From: Phycisphaerae bacterium
GTDB lineage: Bacteria; Planctomycetota; Phycisphaerae; Sedimentisphaerales; SM23-30
Assembly (NCBI GenBank): GCA_021736565.1
Contig: JAIPFO010000033.1
Location: 1 to 16,569, forward strand
DNA: 16,569 nucleotides
Reading direction: 5' to 3'
Part shown: positions 1 through 5,962 of the stretch, piece by piece
Layout: each line of letters opens with the position of its first letter
How positions within the stretch are numbered: the first letter of the stretch is position 1
The notes under the pieces: generated by a model
What the model saw: the letters and a program-made list of their open reading frames with translations, nothing else
The model's database searches: none
Told to the model about the DNA's origin: nothing
Made by a program: the position numbers and the translations under genes

Positions 1-441
1 GGTGCGGCCGTTATAGGTGATCAGGAGCTTGCAGTTTGCCAGGGCCTTGCTTAATGTCTGCCCGGCGAGATTATCATCGCGAATGAAAACTTCAAATTTC
101 TGGCCGTTGTAGATGCCGACCACGGTGGTCACATCGCCATAGTTGGCACTTAGGCCGGTGGTTTCAATATCCAGGTAGCAGACTGAATCGCCAAATTCCT
201 CAAACAACAGCCAATGGTCCGCCCCGGCGAGGTTCTCGGCGAAAAACCGGTGATCTTTTCGATCTAATGCCGCCTGCCAGAAGGTTATTTTCTCCGTTAA
301 TGACTGGCGAACCCTGGCTGAGACACCTTTTATCTGGCCGGCGGATAGAAACTGATCCCAGGTGAGGATTCCGGCATTCCATATCACTTGTTCTGTTTTT
401 GGCCCAACGCCTTGAAAGACACTAAATCGGTTGCGTATCAT
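1..441 (-). CDS. RNase H-fold (DnaQ/YprB-like) exonuclease, 3'-truncated by window edge
   Basis: The minus strand is open from the ATG at 441 to base 1, giving 147 codons without a stop, so the C-terminus lies outside the window. Residues 6-30 (FSVFQGVGPKTEQVIWNAGI and on) look like the helix-hairpin-helix-like start of the YprB family. YLDIETTGL at residues 89-97 is the Exo I motif of DEDD exonucleases, carrying the first metal-binding Asp91 and Glu93. TYNGR at 142-146 looks like the start of the Exo II region. The family is known as predicted 3'-5' exonucleases or RNase H-like proteins that act on nucleic acid in the cytoplasm; the exact substrate is not known. A GGAGGG sequence 10 nt upstream supports the ATG at 441. 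The gene points away from the pseudopilin gene and shares a 379 bp spacer with it. The motif makes the fold call good, while the function stays general. Confidence 0.8.
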   Translation of the reverse strand, partial: MIRNRFSVFQGVGPKTEQVIWNAGILTWDQFLSAGQIKGVSARVRQSLTEKITFWQAALDRKDHRFFAENLAGADHWLLFEEFGDSVCYLDIETTGLSANYGDVTTVVGIYNGQKFEVFIRDDNLAGQTLSKALANCKLLITYNGRT

Positions 442-586
442 ATTTCTGAAGCCCTCCAGAGGCAATAAGCGGGTTATTTTAAGATCAAGCCGCTACAATA
501 GTGAATAAAAGCCCCTGAGTCAAAACCATTTTCCAGATTAACGCGTAAAAACGTCGATTAACAGCCGGAATCATGGTTTCAGAATA

Positions 587-709
587 CTTTTGACGTGGGT
601 ATTAAATTTGACGCCAGCGTCCTTAGTATTTTTGATGCTTTTTTTCCGCATCTCAAGGGTGATTTGGACGATGCAAATCTTCTTTTGACGTGGGTATTAA
701 ATTTAGTTT
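587..709 (-). repeat. Dispersed MITE-like repeat, copy 1
   Basis: The core GACGCCAGCGTC is at 610-621 and the distal end TTGACGTGGGTATTAAATTT is at 685-704. The same distal-end sequence, 23 bp in all, also occurs at 587-609 immediately before the core, so the copy is flanked by an exact direct repeat with a 95 bp period. To the left, about 566-605 resembles the repeat's 5' half in reverse orientation (ATGGTTTCAGAATAC at 572-586 matches the complement of copy 5). This suggests nested or tandem insertion. Strand is given as the direction in which the copies read ...NT-x-DAG-V when translated. Confidence 0.75.
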
Positions 710-735
710 GATTTTGGGATTTGAACCGGTATGAT
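708..735 (+). promoter_or_regulatory. Possible sigma70-like promoter for pseudopilin gene
   Basis: TTGATT at 708-713 and TATGAT at 730-735 are separated by 16 bp. The -35 element falls at the edge of repeat copy 1. It is the best match to a housekeeping promoter in the leader, but it is called by eye only. Confidence 0.3.
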
Positions 736-820
736 GCTGTTATAGCAGTTCAGAGAGTTGAAAAATGCCATGAAGATGGCTTTTCGGTAGTCTGGAAACA
801 TGCCGGAAGGGAGCGTCAGT

Positions 821-1654
821 ATGCGGAAAAAAGCGTTTACATTGATAGAACTTTTGGTGGTCATTTCGATCATCGCCCTGCTGGTGGCAATTCTTATGCC
901 GGCCCTGGGCAAGGCCCGTGAACAGGCCCGGCGGACGTTGTGTTTGAGTAACTTGAAACAACAGGGGATCGGTCTGCTGATGTATTCTCATGATAACAAC
1001 GATGCCATGCCGTTGACGGCCTACTATGGCGGCAATCGATGGCTGTGGGATGTTTCCTATTTCACCACGGACGTGATGATTTCCAGCGGGGGCGATAAAA
1101 AGATATTTCATTGTCCCAGCAATAAAATAGACACCCTGCGGACCGAGTATTGGCGTTATACCGAAGTTAGTACTCAAGGCGGGGGTGCGGCGGCGGTGAA
1201 TGCGGTGGATGCCACTGCCGAGCCCACAGGTGACAATTTGCGGCAATGGCATTTTCGGGTGGTGTCTTATTTTTACATGATGGATTTTTTAGATACGCCA
1301 ACGGGGAATGTGTATGGCAGAGGCCAGACCCCTGGCTTGCCGGGTGTCCAGTGGATCACAAAGACGAATGTGAAAAACCCGGCCTCTTCACCCCTGATTA
1401 CCGATTGCACGGCCAAATATCCCAACGGTCAATGGAATCTGCCTAATAGAGTTGGACAGTGGAGCATGGGGACAAATCACATGGATACATCCGAACCGGC
1501 CGGTTCAAACACGATTTATGTCGATAATCATGCGGCCTGGCGACCCTTTCAAGGTGAAACGGCACATCCCAACCATCAGCACACCGCCGGGTGTACGTAT
1601 GACGATGTCATAATGCATCGATATACCCAGGACGGCGTGAAATTCTGGTGGTAA
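821..1654 (+). CDS. Type II secretion-type pseudopilin (prepilin N-terminal methylation motif)
   Basis: The 277 aa protein begins MRKKAFTLIELLVVISIIAL, the class III prepilin signal: basic leader, cleavage before Phe6, Glu at mature position 5, then a hydrophobic helix to about residue 28. I start at 821 rather than the in-frame ATG at 800 because GGAAGGGAG at 805-813 sits 7 nt before it and because the leader then has normal length. The C-terminal part contains a His followed by YVDNHAAW (about residues 223-240), which resembles the H-X9-DG tail common in planctomycetal pseudopilins (usually ...ADGH...W), here with Asp-Asn in place of Asp-Gly. Such proteins are processed by a prepilin peptidase and held in the inner membrane. 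Planctomycetes carry very many paralogs, so the specific role is unknown. No secretion genes lie beside it and it appears monocistronic. Confidence 0.88.
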   Translation: MRKKAFTLIELLVVISIIALLVAILMPALGKAREQARRTLCLSNLKQQGIGLLMYSHDNNDAMPLTAYYGGNRWLWDVSYFTTDVMISSGGDKKIFHCPSNKIDTLRTEYWRYTEVSTQGGGAAAVNAVDATAEPTGDNLRQWHFRVVSYFYMMDFLDTPTGNVYGRGQTPGLPGVQWITKTNVKNPASSPLITDCTAKYPNGQWNLPNRVGQWSMGTNHMDTSEPAGSNTIYVDNHAAWRPFQGETAHPNHQHTAGCTYDDVIMHRYTQDGVKFWW

Positions 1655-2049
1655 ATATCGGGAACCACTAATGAACACGAATATTCACGAATAAAAGAAG
1701 GATAATAATATCCAACACGCCACCCCGATAAATCGGGATCTACGACACGGAATAACTCCCCGGAAAAGTGACTGTCCCCTACTCGCGTAGCGATTGACCA
1801 TCGGTTAAGAAGTTAACCGCTGCCACCCGCCGCCGCCCTTTCAAATAAAAAAACATAAGCATCAACACCTACATTACTGTAAGCCATTATGCAACAACCA
1901 TTTATATCGCGTCAGGATAAAATATCGCACACCATTTCGCCCTCATACTTAAAAATCATTAAATCATTTGACTTTAAACCACTAAGAACAGACAATAATA
2001 GACATTACAATCTGTCAATTTTTTAAGTCTTTTTTGAAAGGAATGGAGT
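1655..2049. other. Intergenic region with degenerate repeat motifs and small hairpins
   Basis: No gene is seen. From left to right: a CACTAATGAACACGAATATT tract (1668-1687) resembling those at 7895 and 13708; a hairpin CCCGAT-AA-ATCGGG (1724-1737); the word AAAAGTGACTGTCCCC (about 1764-1779), which I have the impression recurs in intergenic DNA of other genomes but could not check; a CTAC-TCGC-GTAG palindrome just after it; and a hairpin CGGTTAA-GAAG-TTAACCG (1802-1819). None has a following T-tract, so they are not convincing terminators. The last 80 bp is AT-rich and probably carries the promoter of the next gene. Confidence 0.55.
1968..1996 (+). promoter_or_regulatory. Weak promoter candidate for GLUG-repeat gene
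   Basis: TTGACT at 1968-1973 is followed after 17 bp by GACAAT at 1991-1996. The -35 is good and the -10 is weak (4 of 6). It lies about 55 bp upstream of the start codon in an AT-rich leader. Confidence 0.25.
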
Positions 2050-3114
2050 ATGAAAAGTAAGTTGTGTTTATTGACAATAGCGTTTCTCCTTATCGTGACC
2101 CCAAATCTTTTTGCAGCTCTATCAGGTACCGGCTCACCGCTTAGCCCTTACCTTATTCAAAGCAGGGCAGACTTTGCCGAATGGACTAGCGGCTCATATA
2201 TGGCCGCGGGTATCCACTCCAAGCTTATAGCTGATATTGACCTGCAGGGCGCTACTTTTTCAAGCATAGTAGCGACCTACTACTTTCATGGCAACTTTAA
2301 TGGAAATGGCTATAAAATTCACAATTTTACTGTTACAGCCGCATCTGGTGTTTTCGACCGTATTTATGGAACTGTCAAAAACTTAACGATTTCTGACTGC
2401 ACCCTTACTGCCGCGTCCACCCAAGTTGGCGGTTTATGCAGTAAGATTGAAAGCTCAGGTACCGTTACAAACTGTCACTTCAAAGGCACAATAAACAGTA
2501 CCGCACACTATGTCGGCGGCATTGCCGGTGTCAGTGCAGGAACGATCTCCAATTCAAGTGTCGATGCTGATATTACCGCGGGAACGAACTATGCCGATTC
2601 TGGTGTTTTCGTTGGCGGCAACTATGGTACTATTACAAACTGTTATGCGAATGGAAGCATTGATGCCTACGCATGGATGGGCGGATTTGTCGGCATTAAC
2701 TTTGCAGGTGCTAAGATCGAAAATTGTTATTCTACGGCTCAGGTTACCCCAGGTTGTTCCAACTGTGCATACATCGACGGCTTTGTCGGTAAGCAGGATG
2801 GAATAGTACAGCACTGTTTTCTTGATGTCACACGTGCAACAGAAAACAGTTCAAATACAGGAGTGACCGAGCTTACTTCAGGTGAAATGATGGTCGAGGC
2901 AAACTTCACAGCAGCAGGATGGGACTTTGCGAACATCTGGTCAATGCCGCCGGCAGGCGCACCACACTTCCAATGGCATGAAGACGGCACATACTGTCTG
3001 ACACCTCCTTTCTTCGACTACACTGGAGATTGCATTGTAGATCTAAACGACCTGGCAGCCTTTGCAGCATCATGGCTCGACTGTGGATACGCAGACCAAT
3101 CACTCTGCCCATAA
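2050..3114 (+). CDS. Secreted GLUG-repeat protein with C-terminal dockerin-like calcium loop
   Basis: The 354 aa protein starts with a Sec signal peptide (MKSKLCLLTIAFLLIVTPNL, cleavage near Ala22-Ala23). GTGSPLSPYLIQSRADF (about 26-42) is the usual opening of GLUG/beta-helix proteins. Repeats of about 30 residues follow, each with a GG(I/F)VG-type turn and a TI-x-NC strand: VGGIAG 155-160, VGGNYG 188-193, GGFVGI 211-216. The C-terminus has DYTGDCIVDLNDLAAFAASW (323-342), one dockerin-like EF-hand loop with Asp ligands, followed by a short Cys-containing tail. The protein is probably extracellular and adhesive or polysaccharide-associated, and the dockerin-like end may be a cell-surface attachment or sorting module. 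Only one loop is present, whereas true cellulosomal dockerins have two. The Cys residues recur in TI-x-NC strands and could form disulfides. GAAAGGA about 10 nt upstream supports the start. No enzymatic motif was found. Confidence 0.85.
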   Translation: MKSKLCLLTIAFLLIVTPNLFAALSGTGSPLSPYLIQSRADFAEWTSGSYMAAGIHSKLIADIDLQGATFSSIVATYYFHGNFNGNGYKIHNFTVTAASGVFDRIYGTVKNLTISDCTLTAASTQVGGLCSKIESSGTVTNCHFKGTINSTAHYVGGIAGVSAGTISNSSVDADITAGTNYADSGVFVGGNYGTITNCYANGSIDAYAWMGGFVGINFAGAKIENCYSTAQVTPGCSNCAYIDGFVGKQDGIVQHCFLDVTRATENSSNTGVTELTSGEMMVEANFTAAGWDFANIWSMPPAGAPHFQWHEDGTYCLTPPFFDYTGDCIVDLNDLAAFAASWLDCGYADQSLCP

Positions 3115-3115
3115 T

Positions 3116-3212
3116 AATATACGCATCAAAAGTCGTTTTTCGTCTTAAAAAAACAGACCTTAAGATGCGGAAAACGGGCATCAGAAATACTTATGACGCT
3201 GGCGCCCATAAC
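3116..3212 (+). repeat. Dispersed MITE-like repeat, copy 2 (opposite orientation)
   Basis: It begins 2 bp after the stop codon of the GLUG gene. GACGCTGGCGCC at 3195-3206 is the complement of the core, and TTAAGATGCGGAAAACGGGC at 3160-3179 matches the complement of the middle segment of copy 1. Read on the plus strand it is open and gives ...RKTGIRNTYDAGA..., comparable with the peptide encoded by copy 3. Confidence 0.7.
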
Positions 3213-3226
3213 AATAAGAACATTCC

Positions 3227-3252
3227 ACCCCGGGTCCCTAAGAACCCGGGGT
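3227..3252. terminator. GC-rich hairpin between convergent genes, possible terminator
   Basis: ACCCCGGGT (3227-3235) and ACCCGGGGT (3244-3252) form a perfect 9 bp stem with an 8 nt loop. It follows the GLUG gene by about 110 bp. The T-tract is weak (ACTTTTATT some 15 bp downstream), so it may be only a structured element rather than a true terminator. Confidence 0.35.
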
Positions 3253-3470
3253 CTGGAGCTTGGCACTTTTATTGCGATGCCAGCCCATGCCGCCATATCA
3301 CATCCAGCAACTCATCGGTTCCTGCCATTATTTAGAAAGTGAGTGTCCTCTTCTGGTTGCTGGTTGCGTCAGTATTTTTTACAACTTACTGGAAACATGA
3401 TATTCACTGCCAACAATAACAAAAACATTGAATATTTCATCATTACACACCTTGAATTCCTCTAGTATTT

Positions 3471-4871
3471 CTATCGAACAATCCGTGTAGGGTGACTGCT
3501 TTTGTTGTCGGTGTTGGGATTGAGCTTTAAATACCGGTCGGCGAAATCCAGGTAGTGCTTCCAGTCATAGGGGATGACATCATGTTTGCCTTTGCGGACA
3601 TGATAGTTCATTCTGCCGATTAGAGGTTTTTCGATTTCCGGCCACGAATGGCTTGGCAGTCCGCTGGTGTTGAGCAATTTGTAAACGGGGTCGGCACCGA
3701 CGCACGCGAGGAACTCGCCGCGTGGATCGGCCCATTTATCGCCGATCGCACTGGCCACGTAGACCGGCCGGGGGGCGATCATGGCTATGAGCATATGCTG
3801 ATCGACGGGCATGGCATTTTCATTGTCGTTGTATTCTTTGTGCTTTGCACAGAACCAATGTGGAAAGGAGGTATTGATCCTCCAGACGCTTTCACCGATG
3901 CGCCTCCGGGCCAGGGCCGCGCCGCCGCAACCGGAATTATTGCTGATGACCAGGGCAAACCGTTCATCGGTTGCACCGGCCCAGAGTGCGGTTTTTCCCA
4001 GTCGCGAATGGCCCATCGCGACAACGCGTTTGGCATCGACATATTCAAGATCTTCAAGGTAATCAAGTATGCGGCTCATTCCCCAGGCCCATGCGCCAAT
4101 CGAGGTCCAGTTATCGCTGCGTCCCTGATATTTAGGATACAATTGATGGACCCCATCATCGAACTTAGGCCCCTGGATTCGGTGATCTATATCAAAATCG
4201 TTGTAGCAGGCAGTCACCACGGCATACCCCCTACCGACAATATCTTCGATGGGCCACTTGGTGCCCCTGCCGTTTCGGCCGGGCTTCAACCTGGCATGGC
4301 CGGTGTACATTCGAATATTCGGATCGGCGTTTATCGTATGGTTGCCAAAGAAATTCAGAGCCAGAAAGGCCGGATACGCCTTGACGTTTTTACTTTTGGG
4401 GGGCAGGAAAATACAGATATCAATTTTCGGCCCGCTGCGGTCTTCCTTAAAGTAAATACTTTCCTGCAGCAGTCGCGCCTTGCCTCCTAATGCATTATCG
4501 ATAAAACTGTGCCTGTCGACATGAGCGATATTCATCGCAGGGGGCATGGCGCCATAGACATGCGTTTTAAATAAATCGAGTATCTCCCCCCGCCGTGTTG
4601 CGCGCCATTGCCCTGGCGAATCAACTTTGGTGCCGTCAGCCATCGTAAGCGGATCGGGCAGGGTGTACTTCGGTATCTTCGATTCATCGTAATTCGCCTC
4701 CCAGGCCCTGCCCTCGGCGGAACAGAGGAGCAAAATAATCATAACGGCAAAACAGATGCCCGCGTCATGAGAAATTTTAAAACCCGCTTTTTTGACCTGA
4801 AAGAGCGATTTTAAAGGGCGATTTGGACGTAACAAAACACCTTTTGACGTGGGAATCCAAATTGATTTCAT
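3471..4871 (-). CDS. CE15-type glucuronoyl esterase / acetyl xylan esterase-like alpha/beta hydrolase
   Basis: The 466 aa protein has the bacterial CE15 pattern: GHSRLGK (287-293) with nucleophile Ser289 in G-x-SR-x-G, SNNSGCGGAALARRRIGE (310-327), PVDQHMLIAMIAPRPVY (355-371), ASAIGDKWADPRGEF (373-387), and a C-terminal GKHDVIPYDW (428-437) with likely catalytic His430. CE15 enzymes cleave the ester between glucuronoyl groups of xylan and lignin alcohols, so plant-biomass deconstruction outside the cytoplasm is likely. Export is suggested by the hydrophobic stretch CFAVMIILLLCSA (40-52). The start at 4871 is supported by AAAGGATAGGA just upstream and a good promoter further up. Translation from Met44 would leave no n-region. 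Residues 1-39 are therefore real but odd: they are encoded by copy 3 of the dispersed repeat and make an unusually long n-region. Cleavage may fall after Ala56. No other carbohydrate-active gene is adjacent. Confidence 0.87.
   Translation of the reverse strand: MKSIWIPTSKGVLLRPNRPLKSLFQVKKAGFKISHDAGICFAVMIILLLCSAEGRAWEANYDESKIPKYTLPDPLTMADGTKVDSPGQWRATRRGEILDLFKTHVYGAMPPAMNIAHVDRHSFIDNALGGKARLLQESIYFKEDRSGPKIDICIFLPPKSKNVKAYPAFLALNFFGNHTINADPNIRMYTGHARLKPGRNGRGTKWPIEDIVGRGYAVVTACYNDFDIDHRIQGPKFDDGVHQLYPKYQGRSDNWTSIGAWAWGMSRILDYLEDLEYVDAKRVVAMGHSRLGKTALWAGATDERFALVISNNSGCGGAALARRRIGESVWRINTSFPHWFCAKHKEYNDNENAMPVDQHMLIAMIAPRPVYVASAIGDKWADPRGEFLACVGADPVYKLLNTSGLPSHSWPEIEKPLIGRMNYHVRKGKHDVIPYDWKHYLDFADRYLKLNPNTDNKSSHPTRIVR
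4750..4866 (-). repeat. Dispersed MITE-like repeat, copy 3, inside the CE15 N-terminus
   Basis: The core region is GATGCCCGCGTC at 4755-4766 (its palindrome partly lost) and the distal end TTTTGACGTGGGAATCCAAA is at 4842-4861. The middle GGGCGATTTGGACG (4817-4830) matches GGTGATTTGGACG of copy 1. The whole copy lies inside the esterase reading frame on the minus strand and encodes about residues 3-39 (IPTSK...KKAGFKISHDAG). Confidence 0.75.
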
Positions 4872-4956
4872 TTGATCCTATCCTTTCACAATTACAGTTT
4901 CAAAGACACTCCAAAGGTGCGCCACGACGCTTGATCATGGGTTAGACATAAAAGCA

Positions 4957-4984
4957 ATTATACAACCCAAAGACACAATATCAA
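4957..4984 (-). promoter_or_regulatory. Sigma70-like promoter of the CE15 gene
   Basis: On the minus strand TTGATA (4984-4979) and TATAAT (4962-4957) are separated by 16 bp. The -10 is a perfect consensus. The predicted transcript starts near 4950, about 80 nt before the ATG at 4871, and so includes the ribosome binding site and the repeat-derived 5' coding segment. Confidence 0.65.
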
Positions 4985-4999
4985 CCCCAAAAGACACAA
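4963..4999. promoter_or_regulatory. Direct repeats over the CE15 promoter, possible operator
   Basis: CAACCCAAAGACACAA (4963-4978) and CAACCCCAAAAGACACAA (4982-4999) lie 19 bp apart, about two helical turns. They cover the promoter spacer and -35. A third CAAAGACAC word is at 4901-4909 in the leader. The spacing suits a dimeric regulator binding one face of the helix; the regulator is unknown. Confidence 0.45.
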
Positions 5000-5087
5000 G
5001 CCGGGAGTTGTTTTATAGTACTTATTTTGCCCCCTGAAGCCATTGGTCCTGATATGATATAAATGTTTTTTAGATAATGACTTACGG

Positions 5088-5110
5088 CGATTGGCCGGGA
5101 AGGCCGATCG
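5088..5110 (+). other. Stem-loop with downstream T-tract
   Basis: CGATTGGCC (5088-5096) pairs with GGCCGATCG (5102-5110), 9 bp with one G-U and a 5 nt loop. TTTAATTTTTT follows about 7 nt later. It looks like a terminator on the plus strand, but no plus-strand gene lies upstream, so it may end an unseen short transcript or be structural. Confidence 0.35.
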
Positions 5111-5155
5111 TGATAGTTTAATTTTTTAGGCGTTGCATGGCACACCTCAATGGGA

Positions 5156-5262
5156 GTATAATTGACGCCAGCGTCATTGGTATTTTTGGAGCTCGTTTCC
5201 CGCTTTTTCAGGGCTCATTCGAACGATGCGAATCGATATTTGACGTGCGAACCCCTATTGAC
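5156..5262 (-). repeat. Dispersed MITE-like repeat, copy 4
   Basis: A perfect core GACGCCAGCGTC is at 5164-5175, the middle segment has ACGATGCGAATC (5223-5234), and the distal end TTTGACGTGCGAACCCCTAT is at 5239-5258. Translated on the minus strand it has a stop, unlike copies 2 and 3, but still gives SKNTNDAGV near its end. Confidence 0.75.
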
Positions 5263-5304
5263 TTTTATCGCAATCGTCAAAAAAATGAAATTGTATATTT
5301 TTTT

Positions 5305-5332
5305 GCAACCTTAATGGCCTCCTTGTCGTCTA
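5305..5332 (+). promoter_or_regulatory. ECF-type promoter upstream of the sigma-factor gene (probable autoregulation)
   Basis: GCAACC (5305-5310) is followed after exactly 16 bp by CGTCTA (5327-5332), then AAGG. An AAC-containing -35 and a CGTC-type -10 are the general pattern of promoters used by ECF sigma factors, which often drive their own operon. The -10 is about 28 bp before the start codon, a short leader that contains GGAG at 5344-5347. I did not find the same pair upstream of 8064, 9455 or 10904. Confidence 0.55.
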
Positions 5333-5359
5333 AAGGTTTGTAAGGAGTTAACAGGCTCA

Positions 5360-5962
5360 ATGGCCAGGACTGACGAAGTATTGTTAAGTGCTTATCAGGA
5401 TGGCGAATCCGGTGCGTTTGACGAACTGGTTCGCCGATACGCAGGGAGTCTGCTTGGATTTTTGACCCGGATGTGCCGGGACTCGCAGCAGGCGGAAGAT
5501 CTTTTCCAGGAGACGTTTAAGAAGGTGTATGAGAAATCGCATACATTTAAGGGCAAAGGGCGATTTAAGTCGTGGCTGTTTACGATTGCCAACAACCTGG
5601 CGTTGGACCACATTCGTAAGGCTGGCCGTGGGCCGAATGTGATTTCGCTTGAGATAGCCGGTGGATGTAAAAGCGAGGGGTGTTGCAAAACAACCGCCCC
5701 CCTGCCACTGGAAGATTCATCTTTGCCCAGTCCGGCGGACACCCTGCTTTTGACAGAACAAAAGGCCCGTGTGCGGGCGGCCCTGGCGAAATTACCCGTC
5801 AATCAGCGAACCACACTGGTGATGGCCTATTACCAGGGGATGAGCTATAAGGAAGTGGCCGAAGTGAAGAACTGTTCACTGGGAACAGTTAAATCACAAA
5901 TGTATCGAGCACTTAAAACCCTGTCGACACTGCTCCCGGAAATGATGGGGGGACTTGAATGA
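5360..5962 (+). CDS. ECF-family RNA polymerase sigma factor
   Basis: The 200 aa protein has a full sigma region 2 at about 18-88 (AFDELVRRYAGSLLGFL, then AEDLFQETFKKVYE for 2.1-2.3 and GRFKSWLFTIANNLALDHIR for 2.3-2.4) and region 4 at about 138-190 (LAKLPVNQRTTLVMAYYQG, MSYKEVAEVKNCSLGTVKSQ as the -35 recognition helix-turn-helix). Region 3 is absent, as in all ECF factors. The linker between regions is fairly long and contains Cys103, Cys108 and Cys109. It should direct RNA polymerase to a small regulon, possibly including its own promoter just upstream. GGAG lies 12 nt before the ATG, a slightly long spacing. The 3' end overlaps the anti-sigma gene by 4 bp (ATGA), which implies translational coupling and stoichiometric production of the pair. 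Confidence 0.93.
   Translation: MARTDEVLLSAYQDGESGAFDELVRRYAGSLLGFLTRMCRDSQQAEDLFQETFKKVYEKSHTFKGKGRFKSWLFTIANNLALDHIRKAGRGPNVISLEIAGGCKSEGCCKTTAPLPLEDSSLPSPADTLLLTEQKARVRAALAKLPVNQRTTLVMAYYQGMSYKEVAEVKNCSLGTVKSQMYRALKTLSTLLPEMMGGLE

Larger units (their letters stand above)
442..820. other. Intergenic region between divergent genes
   Basis: No credible gene lies here. The stretch holds the 5' leader of the exonuclease gene, dispersed repeat copy 1 with a partial inverted copy on its left (about 566-605), and the probable promoter and leader of the pseudopilin gene. Short reading frames in this stretch are antisense or out of frame to neighbouring genes and lack ribosome binding sites. Confidence 0.7.
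3115..3470. other. Intergenic region between convergent genes
   Basis: This holds repeat copy 2 (3116-3212) and a GC-rich hairpin (3227-3252). From about 3270 to 3470 I see nothing that looks like a gene, RNA or clear control element. Confidence 0.6.
4872..5359. other. Divergent intergenic region: CE15 promoter, hairpin, repeat copy 4, ECF promoter
   Basis: This stretch carries the control regions of both flanking genes, in order: CE15 leader and promoter (4872-4999), an AT-rich segment, a stem-loop (5088-5110), repeat copy 4 (5156-5262) and the sigma-factor promoter (5305-5332). The 66-68 codon frame starting at 5137 runs through repeat copy 4 and has no ribosome binding site, so I do not call it. 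Confidence 0.65.

Noticed and set aside
200..382. 60-codon plus-strand frame in the first 400 bp
   Set aside because: It is antisense to the exonuclease gene, which has the DIETTGL motif and is open to the window edge.
740..1252. 170-codon minus-strand frame opposite the pseudopilin gene
   Set aside because: Antisense shadow; no motif, no ribosome site, and the opposite strand has the prepilin signal.
3030..3335. 101-codon plus-strand frame overlapping the end of the GLUG gene and repeat copy 2
   Set aside because: It has no ribosome site, is out of frame with a well-supported gene over its first part, and its rest is only the repeat and a hairpin.
3648..4490. 280-codon plus-strand frame opposite the CE15 gene
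   Set aside because: It is fully antisense to a gene with clear catalytic motifs; length comes from codon bias of the true gene.
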